A DNA stretch of 64,000 nt from Epiperipatus broadwayi (Eukaryota; Onychophora; Udeonychophora; Euonychophora; Peripatidae): the NCBI GenBank assembly GCA_028023455.1, contig JAQFVV010000012.1, positions 4,430,023 through 4,494,022 on the forward strand, written 5' to 3'. How positions within the stretch are numbered: the stretch's first letter is position 1; every line of letters starts with the position of its first letter. The notes under the pieces are model-generated. The model ran no database searches. It was given only the letters and a program-made list of their open reading frames with translations, and was not told where the DNA came from. Positions 1-12,404 of this stretch are shown in pieces. The translations under genes and the position numbers were made by a program.

Positions 1-1300
1 AAAAATGTTAATATATAACACTCAATTGAATGATCTGTCACAGCATTTAATAAGCTAGATGATAGAATGTTTTATTATAGTAATATAATTAATTTACCTT
101 GTTAAAACATTGTATAGGTGCAAGATACAGGCTTCTGTTGATATAAGTAAGATAGTGAAAATGTTGGCATCAAAAGATCCATTACCATTTTATTTAGCAT
201 TTATCTACTATTTCATAATAACATCATTGTATTTGACATATAATGTAAAGAGTTATTCTCAGACATTCTGAAAAGCATTTTATGGTAAAATCCAATTGAG
301 ATTTTATAAGAGAGAAAGATGTAATTCATATTATTAAAATTATCTCAAAATTACTATGAAGAGATGCAGCATTGATAGATTTTATAAAAAAATATATAAC
401 TAAATATTAGGTACACAGGAATACATAATTCTGGAAGGTGATGATGTCTTTTACAAAAAAAATAATAATACATTACTCCAGAAGTTTAAAAATAATATGT
501 TAACAAAGATATTCAATATGTCAAAATTCACATTTATTTTTTTTGGACTTTTGTATATTTTTGTCTAAAACTTAAATGATCATAATTATTAATGAGTCAT
601 TACTAGATGATATATATTTTAATAATACTTTGATATACAGTGTATTGAATCAAATGTAACTCTTGACACCATCTCTATAACAGCTGATCTGTGGATGATG
701 ATATGAAGATGGTTTTATTTATTGATGGGTGTTGACTATAATGAAAATTATTGCTCTATAATCAGCATATGACAAATCTGTTTTCCTTTTATATCAATCA
801 TTATAACCTTGTTTCCTTTTTGTTATTGAATTGAGTTACTATCTTGTTTATAACAGGTAGTGATTGAGCAGGATTATTTGGTCACCTTAGGCACAAATGG
901 CTTTGTGATTACCTTACTATTCTAATTTTTTTCATACTACCTGTGCTTTTTCTTCTTATTCAGTTTCTCCATTATGGCTGGAAGCTGTGAATGTTTCATA
1001 TCTCTATATATCTTATATTAGCCTCTTTCCTAAATTTATTGAAAGGTATGTCATTTATCTTAACAATGCCCTCCTGATTCTGCATAAACAGGTCAGTGGC
1101 ATTGAGAAATTTAACCACCTGTTTTATAGTTTTTCTGTCAACAATTATGAACATCTGTTCCAATATAAAAAATTTATATTATTCATGAAAATGATAAGTA
1201 ATGCTTCTTCAAAATATGATCCTGTTATGTTTATGAAGAAGTATTTATAGTTTTCAGTCAGATGTAGAAAACAAACTGTCTTCTCCAAAATTTGTGTTAA
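1..1300. other. AT-rich non-coding sequence, no gene seen
   Basis: Long runs of A and T with stops in all frames. The short open frames here (for example 987-1250) have no recognisable domain and a composition like the surrounding non-coding DNA. I see no repeat shared with the rest of the window. The segment ends at the 3' end of the LINE remnant on the minus strand. Confidence 0.5.
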
Positions 1301-1307
1301 AATATAT

Positions 1308-3345
1308 ATGGTTCCATATCATTATCATTATGGATTATTTTCAATCATTATTGATCTAATGAATGGTGAGTGTTGGTCCATGTTTAATCCAGTTCCTTCA
1401 ATCTCTAGCCTCTCTTCTCCAAATCACCTTAGAAGACTTTCTAATTTCACTCATCCACCTCACATGTTCTGTTGTAGGTTTTTTATAATCTCTTGGAATC
1501 CAGTTTAAGATATTATTTGTTCATATAATACCATCTCTTTAAGCAATATGTATATCTCAACTCCACCTCAGACTCCTGATTTCTCCAATGATGTAATGCA
1601 TGTTTGTTGTCTCACCTATATATTTCATTTTTTTTCAATCCCTTTTTATTACCCCTAACATACATTTCTCAATATTTTGTTCAGTGGTATGAAGTCTCTG
1701 TATTGCTTTTTTATTAGCTGTCCAAGTCTCAGAATCATCATGTAAAATCTAGTAGAATATATTTATTAAAAACTTTTCTTATCAAATACATAGATATATT
1801 TTTCCTTTTAATTTTATTTCTATCAAAAATTCTCTAGCAAACTTCATTCTATGATTAATTTTATTCATTATGTTTCTGTCAATATTAATAATCTGATCAA
1901 GATATTTAATGTTATTAACTTCTTCTAAGACATCATTATCAATTTTTTTTTTTTTTGAAAAAATCTATTAGCATTAACTTCTTACAACATTTTCTGAAGC
2001 TGTGAAGCATTATTTGCAAAAATAATCATATTATTTGCAAAATCTCATTTACTTTTACTTCCTTAACTTCCCATTTCAATCCACAAAATACTTTTTGTAA
2101 AATTGCTGTAAAAAGTTTTGGAGATAAGAAATCACTTGACATATATCATTTTAATGTTAATCTTCTCAATATTACTATATAATCTAGCCACAATTTAATA
2201 AATTCTTCAAAATATGACAATATCCTAGATCTTTATCTTTAATAAAAGAAAAAATGTTTATACAATTAAATGCCTTTTCATCATGTACAAATACAAAGTA
2301 TAATTACAAATCATATTCATTTCTCCTTTCTATAACTTCTCTCAAAATGTTCTTGTGTTAAAACCCTTTTCAATCTATCTTGTTTCTTTGATTGGTTAAA
2401 ACCTAAAGTTCATTGAAGATAATTCCATCTTTTTTTTATTACAAAAATAAGTGTCCTATTAATATCAAGATCTTGCTTCACACTTTTAATATCTTTATTC
2501 TCTTCCATAGCTTTTTCATTGTTACTTCACAACTATATTATACTTTTATTAATTCATTTTCATAACATTTTACAAAATTCTAGATATTCCATTTTTTCTT
2601 AATGGATCGTTTTTATTTTTATTTTTCTTCTTTTATTCAAAAATTATCTTGTCTTTGTAGAAATTTTATTGGTCAATTGTTACTTTTTATGCCAGCTATC
2701 TTTAGTGTAGTTCTTAATAGTTCATCAGCTATTTTCTATTTATTTCATTTAAATGTAAATCTTCTTCAAAATCTTTTAGTAATTTAAAAGAAGTTGCAAA
2801 TTGTAATTTAAATTCATTGAAATACTTCTGAAGGTTATGAATATCAACTATGATTTCTGTTTTTTTTTTAATAATTTTTCTCTCTCTAGTTTTGCATTAA
2901 CATACATTTCTACAATTTAATAATGAATGATGGATCATTTTCTGTGTTTAATTTATTAAGAACATTACATTGTTGAAATATATATATTTTTGATAGATAA
3001 TATAATTTTGCAATATTTTCATTTGGATGCTTCAATTTTCATTTCCCTTGAGCATTTTCTCAAAGAAAGAATTCATTATATATATTTTTTTACTTTGTCT
3101 GTGAACTCCACCAGTTTGTGTCCTCTCTCATTTCTGTCATCATAAACAAATTTACACATAATACTTTTGTCTTTCAATCATTTACTAATTCTAGCATTAA
3201 AGTCTTCCATGACAACTGTAAAATGTAGTTGGTCTGATCAAAATTGTTTAGTACATCCATATAAAAATCCTCTACTTCTTCATTACAATGAGAATTTGTC
3301 TATAAACCTGAATTAGATTGGCATATTTTAATAACTAATCTTGTA
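1308..3345 (-). mobile_element. decayed RTE-type non-LTR retrotransposon (LINE)
   Basis: Read on the minus strand, frameshifted fragments follow the order of an RTE-clade LINE polyprotein. An apurinic-type endonuclease piece comes first, with VVMEDFNARISK near 3215-3181 (family motif GDFNA) followed by DDRNERG near 3139-3120. A reverse transcriptase piece follows, with FVHDEKAFNCI near 2300 (family motif F.D.EKAFD) and FANNASQLQKML near 2040-1990, where the catalytic ADD has become ANN. A C-terminal piece between about 1760 and 1350 has QRLHTTEQ, CMLGV and TEHVRWMSEIRK, as in the family's conserved C-terminus. The remnant ends in ATGATAATGAT-like triplets near 1310-1330, typical of RTE 3' tails. 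The frame is broken many times, so it is certainly inactive. The clade call rests on motif wording read by eye; a related LINE clade is possible. Confidence 0.75.
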
Positions 3346-3375
3346 ATAATTATATTTATAAAGTGTATACTCATT

Positions 3376-3455
3376 ACTTAAAGTAATATTTATTAAGGCT
3401 ATAACCTTAAGACTATGCACATGAAAAAATGACAGTAGGGACCTCTGCAAATCTT
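3376..3455 (+). repeat. partial copy of the foldback repeat also at 26.0 kb
   Basis: The segment starting AGTAATATTTATTAAGGCT and containing GTAGGGACCTCT matches, in order, the minus-strand reading of the 26012-26180 element. Here it is not folded back: only one arm and part of the interior are present. It lies between the end of the LINE remnant and the Ty3/gypsy remnant, so it may have inserted into one of them or mark a junction. Confidence 0.55.
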
Positions 3456-3541
3456 GACACTTTGCCTGGTAAAATCAATCTCCAATGTTGGTATTCTACT
3501 TTATATTTAGAATGAATCTATAACACTAGTGATATCTATAT

Positions 3542-4485
3542 GTAAGCTTTTGTAAATGCGATGAACCGATCCACATGCAAACAGAATGTCCACATCTCCA
3601 TACTGTGTGCTCATTTTGCTAGCATGTCGGTCATATAAGAGCGGCATGTCTAAACTTAAAAAGACAAACAGCCAATATGAGAATGGAAAAAACCATTCCA
3701 AAAAACAAAGGCAACTATAAGAAAAATAAACAAGTTGCCAGTATAAATCACATTAAGGACAATCAGTCTGGATTTATACATAGTATAATGATTAATGATA
3801 TGCCAGTGGGAATGGAACTAGACACAGGGTCTTCAGTGTCTATTGTTTCAAAAAAGACTTGGGCTATCATTAATAAAAATAATAAACATAATCTGCATCC
3901 TAGCACTAGGACTATAACTGATTATCAGGGTAAAAAATAAAAATCTTGGGTCAGACAAGAGTTAAAATAACCATACCTAACAAAATTAGACACCTACCAC
4001 TGGTAGTGGCATCAGGTGATCACAGCAACTTGTTAGGCCATGACTGGTTCAGTCACTTAGGCTTTGCAGTGACAAAGGTGAACCAGATCACAACATTAAG
4101 TAAATTAAAACCTGAAGTCAACAAAAAGCTGATAACAAAAATGGATATGGAAAATTGGAACACCAGGATTGCCAGAATACCACTGGCTTTGCAGACTAAA
4201 GTGCTATGCAGAATGTATAGAGGACCCACTAAATAGATTCCAGCAGTCATGATCCAACAGAAAGGACTCCACACCCTTATAGTCAAGACAGCAGATGGAT
4301 GTCCCATCGCCATCGAGATCAACTGAGACTGAATTATACTGATGCAACCACAAGGAATGAAGCTACAGAGACATGCAGTACAGGCAAGGAGGACCAACAA
4401 ACCGAAGATGGCAGCAAACCAGCATCGAAGCGTTTTAGTCATCCTCCAGCACACCTGCATGACCATGTTCTCTAGGGTAAATTTT
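3542..4485 (+). pseudogene. Ty3/gypsy gag-pol remnant (zinc knuckles, protease, integrase tail)
   Basis: In one frame from 3542 there are two retroviral-type CCHC zinc knuckles. The first is degenerate (FCKC....H....C, first Cys apparently replaced by Phe). The second is CSFC then a stop codon (TAG at 3620) then HVGHIRAAC, otherwise a perfect C-X2-C-X4-H-X4-C. The protease follows with MELDTGSSVSIVS near 3820-3860, where DTG is the catalytic triad of aspartic proteases, and LLGHDWF near 4030, the family's conserved second motif. After about 4200 the text changes to the C-terminal tail seen after integrases (IPAVMIQQKGLHTLIV, then TDATTRNEATE in another frame). Reverse transcriptase, RNase H and the integrase core are missing, so a large internal deletion lies near 4150-4240. 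The two-knuckle gag plus DTGSS protease resembles mag/K02A2.6-like Ty3/gypsy elements. Confidence 0.8.
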
Positions 4486-4490
4486 AGCCA

Positions 4491-4500
4491 GGGGGAGGGA
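4491..4500 (+). promoter_or_regulatory. polypurine tract of the Ty3/gypsy remnant
   Basis: GGGGGAGGGA sits directly before the LTR start TGTTATAATC, the position where plus-strand DNA synthesis is primed in LTR retrotransposons. Confidence 0.8.
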
Positions 4501-5132
4501 TGTTATAATCCTCCCTTCTCTCAGAAGTGGACTATTCCAGATGCCACCTTATCTGATCGGATTAAGCATTGTTTGCCACAGGCCAATAGGCTGATGTATA
4601 GATAAAAACATAACCAATGATTATTACAGGCCAATGAGCAACGATGCTTGCTGAATCCAAAGGTTTTCAATAAGGTCAGGGATCTGGGTATAATTACTCA
4701 GCCTTTTGTGAGGATCAGGGAAGAACGTGTTTAACCTAAACAGACACTTTGCGTTCTCCCAGGGAAACTCTGTAACCTAAACAGCAGCAAGTATTCCCAT
4801 TGATAGCACTATGCTATTTAGATCTACGCAGCTAGGCAAGTCCCACAGAGACTGCATGCTGCTAAGATCACACTTGGCTCGAGGCAAGCTAACTACATAG
4901 CTGGAAGAGTCATAGACCTTACCCGTGAGGCAAGCCATAAGGTGTGGCGGGAAGTGGCAGGCAGAACACAAGAGTTACTTTAAACTCCAAGATTCAACTT
5001 ATAAATATGCATTTGTATACTGTACATTGTTTGTATATATTTGTACATAATAAATATATTAAATTATAATAATTGTTTCAGTATTATATTATTTACTGTT
5101 AGTTGGGTCTGTAATCCAGACCAAACACAACA
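4501..5132 (+). mobile_element. 3' LTR of the Ty3/gypsy remnant
   Basis: The 632-bp segment starts TGTTATAATC and ends CACAACA, giving the TGTT...AACA terminal inverted bases expected of an LTR, and it starts right after a polypurine tract. A polyadenylation signal AATAAA lies near 5049. It is richer in GC than its surroundings. No matching 5' LTR is found upstream in the window: sequence before 3540 belongs to other repeats. This is therefore a one-LTR, internally deleted copy. Confidence 0.8.
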
Positions 5133-5855
5133 GTTTTATTGATATAGATTAATTAATTACTGTACTATATTTAATTACAAAATTATATAAACATTTATAA
5201 GCAATGTTAAGAAAAAATAAAACATGTTTATTATAATATTAATTGTATTTTGCTTCTCAGATAATATTGTATTATTATTTTTTTTTCTTATATACAAATA
5301 ACATCTGTTTTATTCATTAAATTTATAAAATCTGAATTTGATCTTCTCTATTGCCTTCCATGATGTTATTCAAACTTAAAGTTTTGCTCTGGATAATAAC
5401 TTGGGTTAAAGGAATATATTGGATGGTTTATTCTTTAGTCCATACATCTAAAAAATTTATATTTCTGCAAGAACGTTATTATGCTTTCTAATTATTTTAA
5501 TGTTCACAGAAGTAACCCTTTAATTTAAAAAAAAAAAAATCTATTTGACAAAGTGATTTTATATTGCAAACCGATTCTCATCTCTGACCTACATTAACCA
5601 TAGACATCTGTAATTATCATTTAAAAGAAAATTTTTACATTGTACTGAACTGTATAAAAAATTGCAAAACATTGTAATACATCATATCATAAAGCTATAT
5701 TATATTTAATGACAGTGAATCATTGTAAACTGATTTCAATAATTATAAACAAAGCATTATATTTTATTTATGTACGTGTTAATTTACAATCTTAAAAAAA
5801 TGAAGTTCAATCCATAAATAAAATCATAAATCTGTCAATAAAAAATTCAATGTAA
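5133..5855. other. AT-rich spacer, nothing recognised
   Basis: Low-complexity AT-rich sequence with poly-T and poly-A runs; no long open frame, inverted repeat or shared repeat seen. Confidence 0.4.
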
Positions 5856-6323
5856 TTAATGCACTACTTAAACAAGGCAAAACTCTTTATACAGTAGTGC
5901 CACCCTGTGCCAAACAGAGTACAATGAATGCCAAAAGGCTTGTGCATAAAATCCCTATCTAGTGCCTACTCATCCAATATCTCCAGACTAGTTTTTGGCT
6001 TGTGACCTTCATCAGTGAGGAGCCTTGGATCTGAGAGCACTGCACCTAGATCTTAGGATTTAATGCAACTCTCCAGCACCCACCTTTTATCTCTACTTAA
6101 CTACAAAGCTATGAGAATGAAATTGAAAACACAATAATATTTTCAATCTAAGCTCAACAGCTTATATAGTCATATGGGTCTCAACTCAGTTCAGCACCCA
6201 TACACTGATTACTCTGTTTGTCACAGGATGGCACTACTGTATAGAGAGTTTTGCCTTATTTAATAACAATTATGTGCTAGTATGAGATGGTGATCATGTG
6301 ATGTTTAGTGGTTTAATGCACTA
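5856..6323 (-). mobile_element. HH-mini element copy 1 (446 bp, 11-bp target duplication)
   Basis: TTAATGCACTA occurs at 5856-5866 and again at 6313-6323, so the 446 bp between them behave as one insertion. The two ends are mutually inverted for about 50 bp (AAAACTCTTTATACAGTAGTGCCA at the left against TGGCACTACTGTATAGAGAGTTTT at the right). Shared blocks link it to copies at 9960-10086, 24938-25263, 62573-62716 and 63919-64000. On the minus strand a hammerhead-like motif occupies 6028-5974. This is the longest and probably the least rearranged complete copy in the window. No coding capacity is seen, so it would depend on another element's enzymes. Confidence 0.75.
5974..6028 (-). ncRNA. hammerhead-ribozyme-like motif, damaged
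   Basis: On the minus strand: CCAA-GGC-TCCTCA (stem I, 5' side), CTGATGA (core, 6015-6009), a short stem II (AGGTCACAAGCC), AAAAAC in place of GAAAC, then TAGTC (cleavage triplet GTC at 5988-5986) and TGGAGATATTGG (stem I, 3' side). CCAA pairs with TTGG, and TCCTCA pairs with TGGAGA except for one C-A mismatch. The G of the essential GAA is lost, so this copy should be inactive. Its stem I shows the family's original arrangement. Confidence 0.6.
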
Positions 6324-9300
6324 TTTCACGAAATAGATTCGTAAACAATTAGGCAAATATTGATTTAGGCATTGTGTTAGGAGGTAAAAAAATTAATTCT
6401 AACTTTTGTAATATGAACTTTAAAAAATAAATTTATGCGTAAATAAACATATTGCTAATAAAATTGTATATTTATTTATTCTAATAATATTTTATTCATG
6501 TTTAATATATATTTTCTATGATTTTATATATATATAATATGTTTGTTGATGTAGGAATTATATAGTTAACACAAAAAAACATGTTAAAAAGTATTAAATA
6601 CGGTATTTAAATTTTTTATATATTTTAGAAAATCACCATTTGCCGTTATGAACATACTGATGCTAGATAATGTATGTACAACCATATGCTTGTATTATTT
6701 TAATTAAGAAAATGTTATTATAGTTAAAACCACTTAAGGAGCCATTACTGTGAAGTACTATCATATATTTCCGTATATATAATATCAGAAAAAATAATTT
6801 ATACAGAATTTTAAAATATTCAGTTTTTAACAATATAAAAATTTAAAAAAAGAAATTCACAAATATTTAATCAAAGAAATACGCTTGGAAAAATGTGTAA
6901 TATTTAAATGATAATGAAGTTAACAAAATTTTATAATTTAAATAAGTTAAAAGAGTTTATAATTAAAAAAAAAACTGTAGATATTAATATTTAAGCTAAG
7001 ATTAATAAAATTAATATATATATATTCATCTATTATTGAGCTTGTAGTTTAAAAATAAATCAGAAACTCCTGAAAGATCTAGTTGTGTAGATATTGTTCC
7101 GAATGTGTATATATATATAATAAGTAACTGTATCACTGTTATAAGTTCATTCTGTCTTCATAAGTTGAAAGAAGTTTGAATATGCTCGAACTTTATTTGT
7201 GCAATCGATGTTTATATTTCAAGCATTTTACTATTTTTAATAGTGAATATATATATATTGCGATTTGCATTTGGTTCAAAAGTCTATCATACTATTTTGC
7301 ACAGTATAAAAATTATAGGGACGAACCATATTACAATATAAGATACTTCTCTTTTATCAAATTTTTCTTTAAACCATTAAGAAAAAAAATGTGCTTGAAT
7401 AAATAAAATATGAATTAAAAAAAACAAAAAAACATTTTTTTTTTTATATTTCTTTCCATCTCACGAAAGTATTGCTTATGAGGAATCTTTTTTATTATTA
7501 TTCATATTAAAATCTATCAGTCTGATAACTTATTAGTTGCCTTTAACAAGCTATCCAGATAGCAAAATGTTTTTTGCATAATTGAAAAATATTTCTTTGA
7601 ATTAAAATTTATTTATTTATTTGTATATATTTAAAGAAAACTTGAGTAGAAATGTAAATAGGGCTATTAATAACTAAACATTTATTTTTAAAATCTATAA
7701 TGTTGTGATTAAATAAATATTTTTAATCATCTCATTAATAAAATGTGTTTTGTCCGATTTATTTTAATTAAAGTATATTTACGCATTTACTTATAAAACA
7801 CTTCACTATCAACATTAAGCAATAACTATCAATTGCATTTAAATAAAAAAAAGTATAAGCCCAAACGATATTCCAATGGCTATAACATATCAGGAAACCA
7901 CCCAATCACCGTCATTTTAATAATTTGCAAGGCTAAAACCTCAATGGCTTAATTGCAGAGACAGTAGTCATATAATAGGTAAGTGTCCAAACTCATCAGT
8001 GTAAACATTTCATAGAGAATAAAGTAAATACTTCATAGCCTGGTAGAGATGTATTAATCCATGATAAAACCAAAATTAAATAAATGATCAAATAGATAAA
8101 TCACAGTATATGCTCAATGGTCAAATAGAAACCCTCCACAACAAACAGAAATAATGAAAAGTAACAAACAAATTCCAAATCATATGCCAATGTTAATCAT
8201 TAATAAAACCCCACAAAGTATTTTTTACGCATGAATATCTATTTCTTACAATCTGACTCTGAAATAAATACTATTTCAATTAAGAAAAACACAGGATGAA
8301 CTCGAAGAAAGAAACTGGTAGAAAACTTAGATCATAAAATTGTAAATTTAATGTGAAAAAGACTTGATACTGATTCTTGATTACAACAACAAAGTTCAAA
8401 CAACTTACAAATCCTTACAGACACAGACAAGGAAGTTACAGTAGATGAAAAACCTGTACTATGGAAAAGATTAATATGCCATTTTCCATTTGTGTAAGCA
8501 TTTCCAATATTTATCTGAAAAGTTTTGTTGTTTGCACTTCTATCTTTAAGCCCCTACCATAAAATAAATGCATTATTTAAAGCAACTTCTAAACAAAACC
8601 AAATATAATGTTTCAAACAATTATGTGAAAATTGACTGAAGTTATTAAAATAATGAAAATTAGGTGTACTAACTCCATTAAACTTGAGAAGTTCTCTCCT
8701 TTGAAAGTCAACAGCATTTTTCACTTCAGCCCTTATCTTTATATACATGGTTTAGAAAGAACATTCAGTTTTACATTTATAATTTGAAATTCACTTCTTA
8801 ATGCCCTATTCTCATTAGGCATTTGCTTCTGTAAATTTTGGCACTCACTTCACCAGTAACCTTTGAGTTTCTTCTCTCATTTTTTTCTCTAGGTTCATCA
8901 AACTTGACCCATAGTGGAACATATTTACAAGATAAAAAATTGAAGTTAGAAGTGCTATGATTTAAAAGTGTTTTTTAGTTATTTTCATCTAGGAGAAGTA
9001 TGTCTGGTGGCAGGAGATGTATTATTTGTTCACTGATCTATCTAATTATCATTTTACTACTGAGCAGAGAAATACAAATTACCCTTAATGGAAAGCATTC
9101 ACCATCATTTTTTTTGTTTAATTTTGCATGGTTCTCCATTCAATCTCCTTTTATTCATACTATACATTAATTCATTAATTAAAACAATCGAAAATGATTT
9201 GGCAGGAATATTTGTACTTTGATTAAAAACAAATATTCCATGTGTGGCATACATGGTTGCATATTGATGTTTCATGCATTAAAATAACTAATATCAAAAC

Positions 9301-9946
9301 CATTAAAAATACTACAAATTTACATCAGAAAATACAAGTTTGGCTTCAATGTGGAGAAATTTAGTACATAGTCAATTTACACAGGACTCTATACTTCAAA
9401 AGGAAATTGAACTCATTTGTAGAATTTATTTTTATCTAAGAAATGCTGAAATGTGATTACAAATCCAAAAAAAACTTGTAAATAAAATGAAAGTATAATT
9501 TATTTATTCTCCAAATCTTACTTATCACTATAAGTAAAAGTGGCCCTATTTAACTTTTGCATTTTTAATTATAAAACTTTTTCATGCCAGAAATCAAGAA
9601 ATTGTATTTGTGTTTTTTGCCCTCTAATCAGAAATTTTGTTAACCTTTTTTTTCTTTTTACAGCTTTAAAATTCACATATATTTTTTTCTAATATTTTAA
9701 TTTCAAAAAAATTCTATAGATGCCAGGATAATCAAATAAGTGGGTCTTCAAATCTTTGGGAATCTCAAACTTTGAAAGATTACTTTGAGAAAATATTATG
9801 ATGATGTAAAAACTTGATTTTTTTTAAACATTTATGATCATTTTTTGTATAATGATTGGGTAATAATTATTGGAAATCAAAAATATATATTATTACATAT
9901 TTGTTTTTTACAGCAATGTTTTATTTTTAAATATAAAAAAATATAT
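6324..9946. other. AT-rich non-coding stretch
   Basis: About 3.6 kb of AT-rich sequence with homopolymer runs and short (TA)n tracts. The small open frames at 7176-7406 (plus) and 8554-8748 (minus) show no motif, no codon-like composition and no related copy, so I do not call them genes. A slightly less AT-rich patch near 8740-8930 was read on both strands without recognising a protein family. Confidence 0.4.
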
Positions 9947-10099
9947 TCTTCTAAATATTCAAACTGACAAAACTCTCTATACGTATTGCCACTCAATGCA
10001 AGCCAGAGTAATCAATGTATGCTGGAAGGCTTGTGTTTTGCCTGTTTTAATAACAGTTAAAGGAAATGGTGATCATGTAATGTTTATCTTCTAAATATT
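9947..10099 (+). mobile_element. HH-mini element copy 2 (127 bp, 13-bp target duplication)
   Basis: TCTTCTAAATATT is present at 9947-9959 and 10087-10099, flanking a 127-bp insert. The insert begins with the family's CAAAACTCTCTATAC end block and finishes with ATGGTGATCATGTAATGTTTA, the reverse of the family's other terminus. It keeps the AGGCTTGTG block but lacks the hammerhead core, so it is a short internal-deletion form that still has both termini and a clean target duplication. Confidence 0.75.
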
Positions 10100-10204
10100 G
10101 TTACCATAGAGATTACTGGCATGGTGAATACAACTGTCTAGAAATGCTGTCACCAAACAGTCTGTTATAACATTTAGCGATAGTATAAATATTATTTTTA
10201 AAAA

Positions 10205-10325
10205 ATTATCTTTTTCACATGTGTGTAGTCAAGTTTAACAAGTTTGAGATGGAATGGAGGATGAATATAAATTGGTAATTCTAAGTTTAAATCCCTCTAT
10301 TTGCAATTAATAAAGTTTGTTTTAT
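10205..10325 (+). repeat. partial copy of the large foldback family (one arm end)
   Basis: Contains ATCTTTTTCACATGTGTGTAGTCAAG and a degenerate TTTAAATCCCTC end, matching the right-arm sequence of the foldback elements at 17.2-18.2 and 46.7-47.0 kb. The opposite arm is absent here. Confidence 0.5.
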
Positions 10326-11160
10326 ATAAAAAAGTATTTGTTGTTGCATAAATCCATATTATTTACATTTAATAATTTCCATTAAGATAAATAGCTAGTG
10401 TTACTCACTACATCTTAGTAGGGCATCAGTATCCATTTTTTATTGAATTCCATACCATTTAAAATTCTAATAGTTACATTTTTATAGCAAAAGACATTAT
10501 CAATTTGGAAATCAATTATTTTCTTCTCCAATTTTACAAAGTCTAACAGTGTCCTATTTAATATTAGGTCTACCTTCTATCAAGGCATGCAATTTTTTAA
10601 CTTGGAAATAATCTATATTTATAGGTTATTAAATAGAAACCTAAATTCGTAATTTGGTGATTTATAATATTCTCTTCAGTCACCTTCAACCAATGCAGAT
10701 GATTACTGTGGAACTTCAGGGATATAAAGGATGTATTTGTTTTTGTCTGACATGATTGTAAATGTGAAAAAAAAATCATATATATCTGCATTTGCCCTTC
10801 CTTCAAGAAAACTCATATGATCTCAATTAAAATCTATCATCTATCTGACAAAAAATGCACAGTATTTTTTGATTCTAAATTTAAATATAAAAGTCACTAA
10901 AATTAACATTTTGGCTAATTCATGTTACTGAATAATCCATGCATGTTTATTTAGCATATAAATAATCACCTTTTAATAATAACTATGTGATATAAACATA
11001 TTCAATATTCATTAAAAATTCACCTTGCTCAAGCCTTTAAGATTTTAAAGAGGAATAAAAGAACATTTTTTGAGTTAATAATAATATCAATAATTATGTG
11101 CTTATAACGCTCTTAAAGAAATTATATATATTACTAAATTTATTTAAAGCTTAGCACTTT
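10326..11160. other. AT-rich spacer, nothing recognised
   Basis: No open frame with recognisable content and no shared repeat. The minus-strand frame at 10597-10806 looks random. Confidence 0.4.
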
Positions 11161-11167
11161 AAAACCT

Positions 11168-11620
11168 CTATGGCTTCATAATCATAGCTGTGTGTGGTTG
11201 ATAGTGATGAGGGGGCATATTCAAATTTATGTTAATTAGATGTTTTGGTATTTTATTTAAAATATTGTTTGAATTAGTTTGTCCATCTCTTTGAAATGGT
11301 AAAACAGGTGTCCTTCTATTAATTGATTGGGTGTCATTATTTATTAAATATGCCTCCTTTATTTTACACCTATGGTCGTTACTCTCTTTGCACACTATTC
11401 TGGGGTTGGTGGGTTCAAATCTGTGTCCAATAGCTTTTTCATGTTCCATGAATGCTGATGTAGACTCCTTGTTGTTCAGTGCCCTTTTATACATCTATAT
11501 ATGCTGGGATGCTCTGTTTGTAATGGTAGTTTTTGTTTCCCCATAATATGAGGCTCTGCATCCAGCCTGAGGGCATTGTATCTGGTACACCACTTGAGAT
11601 GTTAATAATAAGTTCTTTTT
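11168..11620 (-). pseudogene. GIY-YIG endonuclease remnant of a Penelope-like element
   Basis: On the minus strand from about 11605 one frame reads VVYQIQCPQAGCRASYYGETK, which is the GIY-YIG start (VVYQI...SYYGET), followed by TNRASQHI and an in-frame stop near 11495. After the stop the same frame continues as ALNNKESTSAFMEHEKAIGHRF and KESNDHRCKIKEAYLINND, the conserved C-terminal half of this nuclease family (SA..EH....GH..., KIKEA..I). The frame ends at 11168. No reverse transcriptase motif is seen upstream, so it is a 5'-truncated copy. The protein sequence differs clearly from the nuclease domains at 13.5 and 45.6 kb, so at least three PLE lineages have inserted in this window. Confidence 0.8.
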
Positions 11621-11639
11621 GCAGTCTTATATCAATATA

Positions 11640-12306
11640 AAATTTTAATCCTAAATAAATTAAGAATTTATTTTTTTATTGGACAAACACTTTATATATA
11701 GTTCTATTTTAAATGAAACTATATTTGACACTCAGTGTCATACTCAAAATACAAACAAGTTGAAATCAGCATTGTATTTTATTTCAAATATATTTGGTGC
11801 AAAAATTGTTGGAAAAAAAACCAAATACAATAAACCTCACTTTGTCTATTTGTAATTTATACTAATCGATTATCAATTTATACAAGATTCTCTGCTAAGC
11901 TATATAATTAAGCTTACACTAAAGAATTTATATTACTATATATGTTACAGTAATATTTTTATATGCTGTTGCAAATTTATGGTGCATTCTTCATCTTTCA
12001 AATTATTATAAGTTAAAAAGATGAAGATAAAATCATTGCTTATGAAAATTTATTTAAAATAAAAATTGAGCATATATCACTAATACTTTCATGTGAAAAT
12101 TATTAATAGGATGTAAAATATTATCTGATTTTAGTGAAAATCCTCAGAGCTTTTTTGTATACAATAAATAAATATATTTAATTTATAATATAAATAAGCT
12201 CACATTTACTTAAAAAAGAAAAAAACAAACAGCAAAAGATACTAGAAAAATGCGAACAGTTCTAATTATTTTTTTAATCTAAATTATCTGATTCAGATAT
12301 TTTTTT
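11640..12306. other. AT-rich spacer, nothing recognised
   Basis: Poly-A/T rich DNA between two PLE remnants. No coding or repeat signal seen. Confidence 0.4.
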
Positions 12307-12404
12307 TAATATAGAAATAAAACAAACTAACTCCTTCTTTTTAAAACTTGATTTTTTATGACTATAATCATGAAAAATATAGCCAACGTTTTGACTATTT
12401 TTTA

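Noticed and set aside
4053-4466. 137-codon minus-strand frame with hydrophobic stretches
   Set aside because: It overlaps the plus-strand Ty3/gypsy protease and integrase tail, where recognisable motifs are read. The hydrophobic look comes from the complement.
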